The position numbers were made by a program, and so were the translations under genes. DNA of 35,646 nt from an uncultured Acidimicrobiales bacterium (GTDB lineage Bacteria; Actinomycetota; Acidimicrobiia; Acidimicrobiales; SZUA-35). The stretch spans positions 1 to 35,646 of the forward strand of contig CALHFG010000064.1 in NCBI GenBank assembly GCA_938029215.1, written 5' to 3'. This document shows, one piece after another, positions 7,516-15,802 of this stretch (position 1 is its first letter; the number at the start of each line of letters is the position of its first letter). The notes beneath the pieces were generated by a model, which saw nothing but the letters and a program-made list of their open reading frames with translations, did no database searches and had not been told where the DNA came from.

Positions 7516-9177
7516 GTGACTGATCCTGTGAATGTGCTGGTGGCGGTGGCTTGGCCCTACGCCTCGGGCTCCCGCCATATTGGGCATCTGGCCGGTGCGT
7601 ACCTGCCAGCCGACATCTATGCGCGCCAGCAACGGCTCGCCGGCAATCGAGTGCTCATGGTGTCTGGCTCCGACGTGCATGGGACACCAATTGCCGTGCG
7701 TGCTGAGGCTGAGGGTGTAACGCCTCAAGACATCGTTGACCGTTACCACGGCGAGATCGTGCAGCAGTGGGAGCAGCTCGGCATCAGTTGGGATCTGTAC
7801 ACGACCACCGGCACCGAGCATCACGCCAGGGTTACCCAGGAGATGTTTCTCACCCAGCTTGAGAATGGGCATATCGACAAGCGCACCAGCGATCAGTTCT
7901 TCGACCCCGAGGTTGAGCGCTTTCTCCCAGACCGTTACATCGAGGGGGAATGTCCCCACTGTGGCTACGGCGATGCCCGTGGCGATCAGTGCGACAACTG
8001 CACCCGAACACTCGACCCCACCGACCTGTTGAATCCTCGTTCGAAGCTGAGCGGCGCAACGCCTCAGAAGCGGGAAACGGAACATTTCTTCTATCGCTAC
8101 AGCGATTTCAACGACAAGCTCCGTGACTACCTGGAAGACAAGTCAGACTGGCGTCCCCACGTGGTCAATTTCGCACGTGGTTGGCTCGAAGACGAGGGCC
8201 TGCTCGATCGAGCAATCACCCGCGACATCGATTGGGGTATCGATATTCCCGTCGACGACCTCGGCCCGGGCAAGAAGATCTACGTCTGGTATGACGCCGT
8301 TATCGGATACCTGTCCGCCAGCCAGGAATGGGCCGCCAGCGACCGCAACTCCAGCGGCGATGCCGACGCATGGAAAGACTGGTGGGAGAACCCTGACTCT
8401 CGCCACGTCTATTTCATTGGCAAGGACAACATCCCATTCCACGCCCTGTTCTGGCCAGCCCAGCTCATGGGGGCGGGAAACCTGCATCTTCCAGACAGCA
8501 TCCCCGCCAACCAGTACGTCACGTTCAAGGGCGACAAAGTCTCCGCCTCTCGGGCCGTGGGAAACACGATCGCTGAGATGCTTGAGGTGTTCGAACCGGA
8601 CTCGCTCCGGTTCGCTCTGAGCGCTGCGTTGCCCGAGCAAGCCGATACCGACATCAGCGCAGAAGAAATCGCTCGGCGAATCAACGAGGAGCTTGTGGCG
8701 ACCTGGGGCAACCTCGTCAACCGAGTGCTCAGTATGGTCAACAAGAACTGCGACGGTCAGGTGCCCGACACACCCGGATCGGCGCCCGAAGATCTTGAAC
8801 TGCTCGCCTCAATCGATCAATCCTTCATCGAAGCCTCCGCGCAGTTTGAACAGGCCGAATTGAAGGCTGCGCTCCGCACAGCGATGAAGTCGGCCCAGGC
8901 GGCAAATGGCTATCTCAACGCTACCGAACCGTGGAAGCTGCAAAAGACTGATCCTGTGCGGGCCTCTGAGGTGTTGCACACCGCGCTGTCGGCGATCAAC
9001 GGAACCAGGGTGCTGTTTGCGCCGTTCCTGCCGTTCACGTGTGGGCGACTCGATGAAATCCTCGGCGAACCCTCCGGTTGGGCTCGGGACGAGTTGGTGG
9101 CTGGGACCCCGATCGACAAGCCAACGCCGATGTTTGCGAAGGTCGAGCTGGCGGCGGAGGAAGAAAATTCCGCCTAA
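7516..9177 (+). CDS. metG: Methionyl-tRNA synthetase
   Basis: A 553-residue class I aminoacyl-tRNA synthetase that charges tRNA-Met in the cytosol. The HIGH motif is HIGH-like HIGHLAG at residues about 21-27 after VAVAWPYASGSR. The zinc knuckle CPHCGYGDARGDQCDNC follows in the connective peptide, and the anticodon-binding domain with the WKLQKTDP block is near the C-terminus. The KMSKS motif reads KVSAS (in FKGDKVSASRAV), so the second Lys is replaced by Ala, close to the KFSTS type of other MetRS. The protein ends without the C-terminal tRNA-binding dimer domain, as in many actinobacteria. GTG start chosen from the leaderless promoter; no Shine-Dalgarno is visible. Confidence 0.95.
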   Translation: MTDPVNVLVAVAWPYASGSRHIGHLAGAYLPADIYARQQRLAGNRVLMVSGSDVHGTPIAVRAEAEGVTPQDIVDRYHGEIVQQWEQLGISWDLYTTTGTEHHARVTQEMFLTQLENGHIDKRTSDQFFDPEVERFLPDRYIEGECPHCGYGDARGDQCDNCTRTLDPTDLLNPRSKLSGATPQKRETEHFFYRYSDFNDKLRDYLEDKSDWRPHVVNFARGWLEDEGLLDRAITRDIDWGIDIPVDDLGPGKKIYVWYDAVIGYLSASQEWAASDRNSSGDADAWKDWWENPDSRHVYFIGKDNIPFHALFWPAQLMGAGNLHLPDSIPANQYVTFKGDKVSASRAVGNTIAEMLEVFEPDSLRFALSAALPEQADTDISAEEIARRINEELVATWGNLVNRVLSMVNKNCDGQVPDTPGSAPEDLELLASIDQSFIEASAQFEQAELKAALRTAMKSAQAANGYLNATEPWKLQKTDPVRASEVLHTALSAINGTRVLFAPFLPFTCGRLDEILGEPSGWARDELVAGTPIDKPTPMFAKVELAAEEENSA

Positions 9178-9188
9178 ACGAGCCAAAA

Positions 9189-9244
9189 TTACTTTCAAGT
9201 AACTATCGTGCCGGTCTGCGCAATCAGACGTCAGCTTGTTGACG
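9189..9244. promoter_or_regulatory. Two short inverted repeats upstream of the histidine kinase gene
   Basis: The 99-base gap between metG and the kinase gene holds TTACTT-TC-AAGTAA at 9189-9202 and CGTCA-N6-TGACG at 9229-9244. Either could be a binding site for a dimeric regulator; the first could also act in ending metG transcription, though it is AT-rich and weak. No clear -10 box was found. Confidence 0.25.
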
Positions 9245-9276
9245 CATAAACATCCCCCCAGTATCCAGGCCCAACA

Positions 9277-10386
9277 GTGAATAGCGAACTCATTTCAAGA
9301 TTGTGGGAACGAGCACCGATCGGACTCTGTCTGGTCGACTCCGACTTCACCTACCGCTGGGTCAACGACACGATGGCGAGACTCTTGGGGTATGAACCGA
9401 CCGACATGATTGGGCTGTCGTTTGTGGATGTAACCCATCCCGATGACCTCGAGCTCGACGTCGAACTGTCCTCCCAGGCGTTCAGTGGAGAGATTCCCTA
9501 CTTTCGGGCACGGAAACGTTATGTCCGGGCCGATGGTTCGATCATGGTGGGCGACCTTCTCGCCACGGTCATGTTCGACGCGGACGGAACCCCCGATGGC
9601 GGATTGGCCGTGTTGGTCGATGCCGGCGAATCCGATCCCGTTACTCGCCACATCGAGCACCTGCAGCGGTCGGCGGCGGTAGGGCAGCTCACGGCCGGCT
9701 TCGCGCATGACCTTCGAAACAATCTGTGTGTTCTCCGGAGCGTCGAACAAATGCTGCGGGGCAACGTGGACCGCGAGCGAGCCCTCGACCTGCTGGCCGC
9801 GACGACCGATAGCACATCGGAGGTTGTCGATTCACTGCTCGACTATGCAACGCCCGGCGAAGGACAACCCACCCTGCACAGTCTTCCGGAGTTGATGGCG
9901 GCAAGCCTGCCGATGCTGCGCCTGGTCGTTCCGGCGAGCACCACATTGGTTGTTGGCGATCTGCCTACGGTAGAAGTTGGCATGGATCGGGGCGAGTTTC
10001 AGCAAGTGGTGCTGAACCTCGTACTCAATGCCCGCGACGCCATCGTGGGGGACAACGGTCGGATCGAAATCTCGACCGCACCGGTGCCGAACGACGATCG
10101 ATGTCTCGATGTCGTCGTGACCGACAACGGCAAGGGGATGTCGACCCACGAGATCGACCAGGTTTTCGCCCCGTACTTCACGACCAAGGGTGCCAACGGA
10201 ACCGGCCTCGGACTGTCGATCAGTCGCGAAATCGTTGGCCGCAACGGCGGTGAGATTCTGGTCGAGTCGACCAGAGATGAAGGGTCGCGATTTGCGGTAC
10301 GACTACCCATCGCCCAAAACTCTTCAGTCCAGAGCAGAGCGTTCCAGACGGTGGCGGCGCGTCCGGTACCCTCGGTCAGTGTCTGA
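9277..10386 (+). CDS. Soluble PAS-domain sensor histidine kinase (orphan)
   Basis: A 369-residue histidine kinase. Residues 1-115 form a PAS domain (APIGLCLVDSDFTYRWVND, then VDVTHPDD and YVRADGSIMVGD). The H-box is AVGQLTAGFAHDLRNNL with phospho-acceptor His144, the N-box has N247 and N251 (VVLNLVLNARDAI), G1 is DNGKG (283-287), the F-box FAPYF (297-301) and G2 GTGLGLS (308-314). No membrane segment is present, so it should sense a cytosolic signal. The HDLRN form resembles NtrB-type kinases. No response regulator lies next to it. Its end overlaps tatD by 8 bases, so the two are probably cotranscribed. The start is GTG, with no convincing ribosome-binding site. Confidence 0.92.
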   Translation: MNSELISRLWERAPIGLCLVDSDFTYRWVNDTMARLLGYEPTDMIGLSFVDVTHPDDLELDVELSSQAFSGEIPYFRARKRYVRADGSIMVGDLLATVMFDADGTPDGGLAVLVDAGESDPVTRHIEHLQRSAAVGQLTAGFAHDLRNNLCVLRSVEQMLRGNVDRERALDLLAATTDSTSEVVDSLLDYATPGEGQPTLHSLPELMAASLPMLRLVVPASTTLVVGDLPTVEVGMDRGEFQQVVLNLVLNARDAIVGDNGRIEISTAPVPNDDRCLDVVVTDNGKGMSTHEIDQVFAPYFTTKGANGTGLGLSISREIVGRNGGEILVESTRDEGSRFAVRLPIAQNSSVQSRAFQTVAARPVPSVSV

Positions 10387-11149
10387 AATTCGCTGGTTCG
10401 ATAACCACTGCCATCTCACCACCGGAGCGTCCAAGAAGAACGTGTCGCCGGCCGATGCGGTGGCCGAAGCGGCAGAAGCCGGAGTGACGAGGTTTCTGAC
10501 CGTCGGCTGCACGGTGGCCGACTCGATCGAGGCAATGGAGATCGCCGCCGGGTTCCCGAACGTGTGGGCGACCGCCGGTGTGCACCCCCACGACGCCAAG
10601 GACGGCATCGACGGACTGCGTGAGCTTTTCGATGCGGCCGATTCTCCCGTAGCGGTGGGCGAGTGTGGCCTCGATTACCACTACAGCCACTCTGAACACG
10701 ATGTTCAGGCTGAGGTGTTCGCGCAGCAGATCCAGCTTGCTCATGAGCTCGACCTCGCCCTGGTGATTCACAGTCGTTCGGCATGGGACGACACCTTTGC
10801 CATCCTCGATGAGCAGGGGGTTCCCGAACGCACGGTGTTTCACTGCTTCACCGGAGGTCCAGACGAGGCTCGAAAGGCGCTCGATCGTGGCTGCTATCTC
10901 AGTTTCAGCGGCATCGTCACGTTCCCGTCGGCGCCCGAGCTCCGAGAGGCAGCGCAGTTGTGCCCTGCAGACAAGCTGTTGGTCGAAACCGACAGCCCGT
11001 ACCTGGCGCCGGTTCCACACCGAGGCAAGAGCAACAAGCCGGCCTGGGTGTCCGTGGTCGGCGAGGCCGTCGCCGACGTGCGTGGCCAGTCGGCTGCCGA
11101 TATCGCCGCACGTACCTGGGCGAACGGCGAGGCGCTCTACCGGCTGTAA
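10379..11149 (+). CDS. tatD: TatD family metal-dependent hydrolase (DNase)
   Basis: A 256-residue TIM-barrel hydrolase. Metal ligands H10 and H12 are in WFDNHCHLT, Glu in VGECGLDYHY, His in LVIHSRSAW, His in VFHCFTGG, and Asp in ETDSPYLAP. Family members are 3'-5' exonucleases on single-stranded DNA/RNA and possibly D-aminoacyl-tRNA deacylase-like enzymes. The GTG at 10379 begins the first conserved strand and overlaps the end of the kinase gene; a longer frame from 10190 exists but adds residues foreign to the family. metG-tatD-rsmA-ispE is also the order in mycobacteria, there with rpfB between tatD and rsmA. Confidence 0.9.
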   Translation: MSEIRWFDNHCHLTTGASKKNVSPADAVAEAAEAGVTRFLTVGCTVADSIEAMEIAAGFPNVWATAGVHPHDAKDGIDGLRELFDAADSPVAVGECGLDYHYSHSEHDVQAEVFAQQIQLAHELDLALVIHSRSAWDDTFAILDEQGVPERTVFHCFTGGPDEARKALDRGCYLSFSGIVTFPSAPELREAAQLCPADKLLVETDSPYLAPVPHRGKSNKPAWVSVVGEAVADVRGQSAADIAARTWANGEALYRL

Positions 11150-11185
11150 CCTCTGGCGGCTGAAATAGCTTGGGAGCCAGCGACT

Positions 11186-12193
11186 CTAAAGCTCGACGAC
11201 CATCTTGCCGGTGTTCGCTCCGTCGAGCAGGCCGATGAACGCCTCGGCTGCGCTGTCGATTCCCTGCATCACGGTTTCCTGGGCCGTGATCGTTCCATCG
11301 GCGAGCCAGCCGCCAACCTCCCGAACGAAGTCGCCGCGCATGTGGGCATGATCACTAACGATAAACCCACGAAGGTTGAGCCGCTTGCCGATGGCGAGTG
11401 TCAGGTTGTTTGGGCCCGGAGCGGGTTCGGTGTTGTTGTACATCGAGATCGCGCCGCACAGCGCCACCCGGCCGTGAGGCTTGAGCGCATGGATGGCGGC
11501 CTGGAGATGATCACCGCCCACGTTGTCGAAGTAGACGTCGATGCCATCGGGCGCTGCTGACCCGAGCTGCTTGCCCACCGACCCGTTCTTGTAGTTGAAC
11601 GCTGCGTCGAACCCCAGTTCTTCTGTCAGCCACGCCACCTTTGCGTCCGTGCCTGCGGAGCCGACGACGAGAGACGCTCCCTTCTTCTTGGCAAGCTGGC
11701 CCACCAGTGAACCGACCGCGCCGGCAGCACCGGAAACGAAGACGGCGTCGCCCTCTTGAAAAGACGCAACCTCGACAAGGCCGGCGTACGCGGTCATGCC
11801 GGGCATCCCGAGTACACCGAGGTTGGCCGATAGCGAGACGCCTTCGACCTGGGCCGCCGGTTGAGCGTGGGCTGCGGGTAGGACTGCGATCTCCCGCCAT
11901 CCCAGGCCATGGACCACGTGATCGCCGACGGCAATGTCGGGCGAGTTCGACTCGATTACCTCGCCGACAGCTCCTCCGTCCAGCGGTTGACCGATCTGAA
12001 ACGGCGGGATGTAGGACCGCACGTCGTTCATGCGGCCACGCATATAGGGATCGACGGACATGAAGCGGTTGGCCACAACAATGTCGCCCTCCCCTGGAGC
12101 AGAAACTTCTGCCTCAACGACAGCGAAATTCTCTCGAACCGGAGCCCCGTTCGGGCGGGAGGCGAGATTGACTTGGCGAGAGGTACGGGTCAT
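11186..12193 (-). CDS. NADPH-dependent medium-chain reductase, CurA/leukotriene-B4-dehydrogenase type
   Basis: A 335-residue zinc-free medium-chain dehydrogenase/reductase. The start MTRTSRQVNLASRPNG and VDPYMRGRM are typical of the CurA/PTGR branch, which reduces alpha,beta-unsaturated ketones or quinones with NADPH. The nucleotide loop is AAGAVGSLVGQLAKKKG, followed by VGSAGTDAK with a basic-side pocket for NADPH. YFDNVGGDHLQAAI and the C-terminal GANTGKMVVEL also match. It is read on its own, opposite to tatD, whose end lies 36 bases away. A TAGGGT hexamer 6 bases before the ATG supports the start and a leaderless message. Confidence 0.9.
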   Translation of the reverse strand: MTRTSRQVNLASRPNGAPVRENFAVVEAEVSAPGEGDIVVANRFMSVDPYMRGRMNDVRSYIPPFQIGQPLDGGAVGEVIESNSPDIAVGDHVVHGLGWREIAVLPAAHAQPAAQVEGVSLSANLGVLGMPGMTAYAGLVEVASFQEGDAVFVSGAAGAVGSLVGQLAKKKGASLVVGSAGTDAKVAWLTEELGFDAAFNYKNGSVGKQLGSAAPDGIDVYFDNVGGDHLQAAIHALKPHGRVALCGAISMYNNTEPAPGPNNLTLAIGKRLNLRGFIVSDHAHMRGDFVREVGGWLADGTITAQETVMQGIDSAAEAFIGLLDGANTGKMVVEL

Positions 12194-12199
12194 CGCCCG

Positions 12200-12205
12200 A
12201 CCCTA
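12200..12205 (-). promoter_or_regulatory. Predicted -10 box (TAGGGT) of the CurA-like gene
   Basis: TAGGGT fits TANNNT and ends 6 bases before the ATG at 12193, so the mRNA should be leaderless. Confidence 0.5.
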
Positions 12206-12230
12206 CCCAGTGCAGCGGCCCCCTGAGTTC

Positions 12231-12284
12231 CTCATGTGCAAGGCGTTTCTCATGTGCAAGGCGTGCCTTATGTGCAAGGCGTGG
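12231..12284. repeat. Three tandem 18-bp repeats
   Basis: Units at 12231-12248, 12249-12266 and 12267-12284 share the core ATGTGCAAGGCGT. Unit 3 differs from the others at its third base, which creates the TAA stop of the propeller gene on the minus strand. The array fills most of the gap between the two minus-strand genes; it is short and simple, and may be replication slippage. Confidence 0.9.
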
Positions 12285-14139
12285 GATTGCTCCTCGTTCC
12301 GTCCGCGGCGACCATCACCACCCGATAGGCGTAGCTGGCCTGGCGTTCGATGCGAGTGTCGTTGAGTGATGTGCCCCCGGTGCGGGCCCGCCACCCGAAC
12401 GCTCCACCATTCTTTGAGCGGAACACGATTGCGTCGTTGGCCGGAGCTCCGGCGGCGCGAGTCCAGTTGACCTGGTTGGCGGTCGTCCCTGTCTGAAGCG
12501 TACAACTGGCCGCGGGGATGACTTCACCGGGATCGACGCCGATCGGGGCTGGCACGCAGGTAACGGGTGACTGGACGGTTCCGTTGTTGGCGACGGCTTC
12601 GATCAGGAAGGTGTATGCCCGTCCCGGAGTGATCAGGTCGTCAACGTAGCTAGCCGAGGCCCCACCTCCCGGTGACACGCGAGCTCTCCAGTAGTTGGGG
12701 CTGCCGTCGACCGATCGGCGAACGATGTATCGAAGCGTGCCCGGCGCTTCGTTCCACTCCAGCCGTATTGTCCCGTTGGCTTGGGTGCGGGCCTCACATG
12801 AAGTCACCGACCCATTGGGTGGTCGGGTGTCCGGATCGCAAATTCGAACGACATCACGGGTCGGTGTGAACCGGCCATCGGGCAATCGGGTCGACGTGTA
12901 CCCGCCCGCCATCCACATACAGCTGTCGGTCGGACTGACGAACAATCCGAAACCGCCGGCGTCGCCACGCAAATCGGGTTTGAAGGTCGGGATGACCAAT
13001 CCAGTGTTGACGTCGAAGGCGGCGGTTGAACGAATTGATTCCCGGGTGCCGGTTGGGTTCACGTGATCGATCCGTTTGTCGTCGGTGTACAGATCGAACC
13101 AGCAATGACAACTGGCGTAGATCCGGTCGCCGTCTCGGTAGATCTCCTGCCAGTCGCCGCCGAACCAGTCACGACCGCCGCAGTCGTTGAGGTTCGGATT
13201 GCATGCGCTGTAGTGCTGCCACACCAAATCGCCCGACTGCTCGTCGATGACGTACAGGGCATGCTCAACCCCGCCAACCCAGATGTGGCCCTGCTCGGTG
13301 ACTTCCACGTCAAACATGTAGGAGCAGTAGGCCCGACTACTCGTGCAGCCATTGAAAGGAACGATGCTTCGGCCACGAACGACGTTTCCGTTGTCGTCGA
13401 TTTCGGCGAATCCTCGAGTGCCCGATTCTCCGTTAACCGTCTGGAAGTAGCCGGCGAGATACACCGAATTTCGGTTGGGGGACCGGTCGATACCCCAACC
13501 CTGTCCGCCGGCCAGGTCGGGGGTCCAACTGCGGTCGATGGTTCCCGAGATCGGGTCGAACCGAATGACGCCCGACACCGTCGCTGGGGAGGCGCCATCA
13601 TTGGCTCGACTGAACTCGCCGATGGCGTAGGCCCTCCCGTCTTCTTCGATCTTGATGTCGCGTACGGTGGTATTGCCGCCAAAGACCCGAGTCTGGAAGC
13701 CGGGCCATAGGTCGCCAGTGGTTGGATCGATCTTGGCCAAGCCGCCGAGTGTCCGACCGTTCCAGGTGCGAAGCTCGCCGCCCACCAATAGGCCGCCATC
13801 GGCGGTTGGTTCGAGGGCAAAGACCGGTCCGCCGACCGCAGGTCTGAACGACGGTTTCCACTCGCCGGTGTCTGACTCGAAGGCCGCGAGATAAGGCTGG
13901 CGCTCCGTGCGAACTCCGTTGGTCACATCCAAATAGTTGCCGCCGATGAACACGGTCGACCCGACCTGATCGATCTCCCACGCCAGTGCGGCCCACTCTT
14001 GAATCGTGTTGGAATTGCCCTTTGTCTCGACCCCCCAACTTGTCTGCGGAGTGCTTTCGTACTCTGCCGAAGCGGGTTGGGTAAAGGCCAAAGCACTCAA
14101 CACAAGGAGTGCCGCTGTTAACAGTCGAAAGGTCCTCAT
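12268..14139 (-). CDS. Exported beta-propeller protein with two C-terminal Fn3-like domains
   Basis: A 623-residue secreted protein. Residues 1-24 are a signal peptide (MRTFRLLTAALLVLSALAF, then QPASAEYE with an ASA cleavage site). Residues about 45-420 hold repeated blades with GGxFxxxNG-type turns (FIGGNYLDVTNGV, GGELRTWNGRTLGGLAKID, AIGEFSRANDG, LAGYFQTVNGES), close to delta-60/DUF5122 repeats. Two Fn3-like domains of about 90 residues follow, each starting at a conserved Cys (TSCEARTQ, ASCTLQTG) and ending PVTC or PTPC, which suggests one disulfide each. The start at the signal peptide is backed by TACGTT 6 bases upstream; a longer frame to 14496 would cross rsmA and is rejected. A cell-surface binding role is likely, ligand unknown. 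Confidence 0.85.
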   Translation of the reverse strand: MRTFRLLTAALLVLSALAFTQPASAEYESTPQTSWGVETKGNSNTIQEWAALAWEIDQVGSTVFIGGNYLDVTNGVRTERQPYLAAFESDTGEWKPSFRPAVGGPVFALEPTADGGLLVGGELRTWNGRTLGGLAKIDPTTGDLWPGFQTRVFGGNTTVRDIKIEEDGRAYAIGEFSRANDGASPATVSGVIRFDPISGTIDRSWTPDLAGGQGWGIDRSPNRNSVYLAGYFQTVNGESGTRGFAEIDDNGNVVRGRSIVPFNGCTSSRAYCSYMFDVEVTEQGHIWVGGVEHALYVIDEQSGDLVWQHYSACNPNLNDCGGRDWFGGDWQEIYRDGDRIYASCHCWFDLYTDDKRIDHVNPTGTRESIRSTAAFDVNTGLVIPTFKPDLRGDAGGFGLFVSPTDSCMWMAGGYTSTRLPDGRFTPTRDVVRICDPDTRPPNGSVTSCEARTQANGTIRLEWNEAPGTLRYIVRRSVDGSPNYWRARVSPGGGASASYVDDLITPGRAYTFLIEAVANNGTVQSPVTCVPAPIGVDPGEVIPAASCTLQTGTTANQVNWTRAAGAPANDAIVFRSKNGGAFGWRARTGGTSLNDTRIERQASYAYRVVMVAADGTRSNPTPCT

Positions 14140-14145
14140 GTTTTG

Positions 14146-14151
14146 AACGTA
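14146..14151 (-). promoter_or_regulatory. Predicted -10 box (TACGTT) of the propeller gene
   Basis: TACGTT fits TANNNT and ends 6 bases before the ATG at 14139, predicting a leaderless message. It lies in the 84-base divergent gap shared with rsmA. Confidence 0.45.
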
Positions 14152-14210
14152 ATTGCTAGTGCAATCGGGGCCGAGGATGGTCTGCACATTTGCGGGACTT
14201 AGCGGTGCGA

Positions 14211-14216
14211 TACCCT
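14211..14216 (+). promoter_or_regulatory. Predicted -10 box (TACCCT) of rsmA
   Basis: TACCCT fits TANNNT and ends 7 bases before the TTG start of rsmA, again predicting a leaderless or nearly leaderless message. Confidence 0.45.
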
Positions 14217-14223
14217 CCAAGCC

Positions 14224-15063
14224 TTGCCTGAACTCGCCGATATCAAGCGGTTGACTCGGCCCATGGTCGGTGAACTCATCGAACGCCACGGCCTGGAACC
14301 CAGCCGCGCCCTGGGGCAGAACTTCCTGTGCGAACCGGGCATGGTCGACAAAATCGTACGTCTGTCCGGTGTCACCGTGGGAGACAACGTCATCGAGATC
14401 GGACCGGGACTGGGGAGTCTGACGCTGGGGCTCGCTGATGCTGGCGCCAACGTCGTCGCCATCGAGGCTGATCGCTACTTGATTCCTGGGCTTCACGAAG
14501 TGTTAGAGATAGCGCAGCTTTCCGATCGTGTGCGGGTGCACCACGCTGATGCGCTCGAGGTCGATTGGTCCGAGCTCGTCGGCGATCGATCGTGGAAGGT
14601 AATCGCAAACCTGCCGTACAACGTTTCGACGCCGCTTATTCTCGATCTCTTGCGCGATCAACCGAGCCTGACCGATTGGCTCGTGATGGTCCAACAGGAA
14701 GCAGGCGAACGGCTGGCCGCCGATAGTGGCAATCGCACCTATGGAATACCGTCCGTTCTTCTGAGCTATTGGGCGACCGCTCGGGTCGTCGATACGGTGT
14801 CGAACTCGGTGTTCTTGCCACGACCCCGGGTGTCATCGGCGCTTCTCAAAGTCACCAGACACGACGAGCTTCCGATCGATGCCCCTTTTGATCGGTACGC
14901 CCAGTTGGTGCGAGCCGGCTTCGGGAAACGTCGCAAGATGCTGCGGCAGAGTTTGAGCGGTCTTCTCACCTCTGAACAGATGGAGAGTGTGGGCGTCGCT
15001 CCAACCGATCGCGCCGAAGCGCTCAACCCTGCTCAGTGGGGCGCCTTGGCGTCGATAGCCTAG
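14224..15063 (+). CDS. rsmA: 16S rRNA dimethyladenosine transferase
   Basis: A 279-residue KsgA-type enzyme that dimethylates two adjacent adenosines near the 3' end of 16S rRNA using S-adenosylmethionine. Seen motifs: RALGQNFL before the fold, SAM loop IEIGPGLGSLT, acidic VVAIEADRYL, HADALEVDW, and catalytic NLPYNVSTPL (motif IV). The C-terminal helical domain has AGFGKRRKMLRQSLSGLL. The start is TTG; the next in-frame ATG (14263) would remove part of the helix before RALGQNF that the family has. ispE follows after 5 bases, so the two form an operon. Confidence 0.95.
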   Translation: MPELADIKRLTRPMVGELIERHGLEPSRALGQNFLCEPGMVDKIVRLSGVTVGDNVIEIGPGLGSLTLGLADAGANVVAIEADRYLIPGLHEVLEIAQLSDRVRVHHADALEVDWSELVGDRSWKVIANLPYNVSTPLILDLLRDQPSLTDWLVMVQQEAGERLAADSGNRTYGIPSVLLSYWATARVVDTVSNSVFLPRPRVSSALLKVTRHDELPIDAPFDRYAQLVRAGFGKRRKMLRQSLSGLLTSEQMESVGVAPTDRAEALNPAQWGALASIA

Positions 15064-15068
15064 GTCGC

Positions 15069-15794
15069 GTGGCTCCGGTCTTTCTCACTGCTCCCGCGAA
15101 ACTGACGCTCGATCTGCGGATCACCGAAGTGCTGGACAACGGCTATCACCTCATCGATGCCGAAATGGTCACTGTCGACCTTCATGACACGTTGTGGCTG
15201 GACCCCTCGGGGTCCGGACTCACGATGGTCGGCGCCGGGGCCGACGTGCCGCTGAGCGACGACAACCTCGTAGCGCAGGCGCTGCGCCTCACCGGCCGAA
15301 GCGCCGAGGTTCGCCTTACCAAACGCATTCCGAGTCAGGCAGGTCTGGGTGGTGGATCGGCCGACGCAGGTGCGGTTCTGCGGTGGGCTGGTTTCACCGA
15401 TCTCGAGGCGGCCGCTGCGATCGGTGCCGATATCGCGTTCTGTACCGTCGGAGGTCGAGCTCGCGTCACCGGTATCGGCGAGCGGGTGGAGCCCCTGCCG
15501 TTCGTGGCCCGAGATCTGACGCTGCTTACGCCACCGGTGGGTTGTCCCACTCCCGTCGTCTACCAGCAGTGGGACAAAATGGACGGGCCGACCGGCGACA
15601 ATGGCAATGACCTTGAGCCGGCTGCCATCGCAGCCATCCCAGAGTTGATTCCCTACCGAGACCGTCTGGGTGACGCGTCCGGACAGACCCCCCGCCTAGC
15701 CGGAAGCGGCAGCACCTGGTTTGTGGAAGGGCACATTCCCGGGAAAGACCACGTTTTGGTGAAGACCGTGCCAGCCGGCTGGTCCGCGTACTAA
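15069..15794 (+). CDS. ispE: 4-diphosphocytidyl-2-C-methyl-D-erythritol kinase
   Basis: A 241-residue GHMP-family kinase of the non-mevalonate isoprenoid pathway; it phosphorylates CDP-methylerythritol. The start TAPAKLTLDLRIT is the family opening with the catalytic Lys, and IPSQAGLGGGSADAGAVL is the Gly-rich ATP loop. LLTPPVGCPTPVVYQQW and LAGSGSTWFV (third GHMP motif) complete it. At 241 residues it is shorter than the usual 280-310, with a compact C-terminal half, but all three GHMP motifs are there. The GTG at 15069 is 5 bases after the rsmA stop and begins right at the conserved strand. Confidence 0.92.
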   Translation: MAPVFLTAPAKLTLDLRITEVLDNGYHLIDAEMVTVDLHDTLWLDPSGSGLTMVGAGADVPLSDDNLVAQALRLTGRSAEVRLTKRIPSQAGLGGGSADAGAVLRWAGFTDLEAAAAIGADIAFCTVGGRARVTGIGERVEPLPFVARDLTLLTPPVGCPTPVVYQQWDKMDGPTGDNGNDLEPAAIAAIPELIPYRDRLGDASGQTPRLAGSGSTWFVEGHIPGKDHVLVKTVPAGWSAY

Positions 15795-15802
15795 GACTCG
15801 CT

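Noticed and set aside
14140..14496. A 119-residue N-terminal extension of the propeller protein.
   Set aside because: It overlaps rsmA in antisense and precedes a clear signal peptide and promoter.
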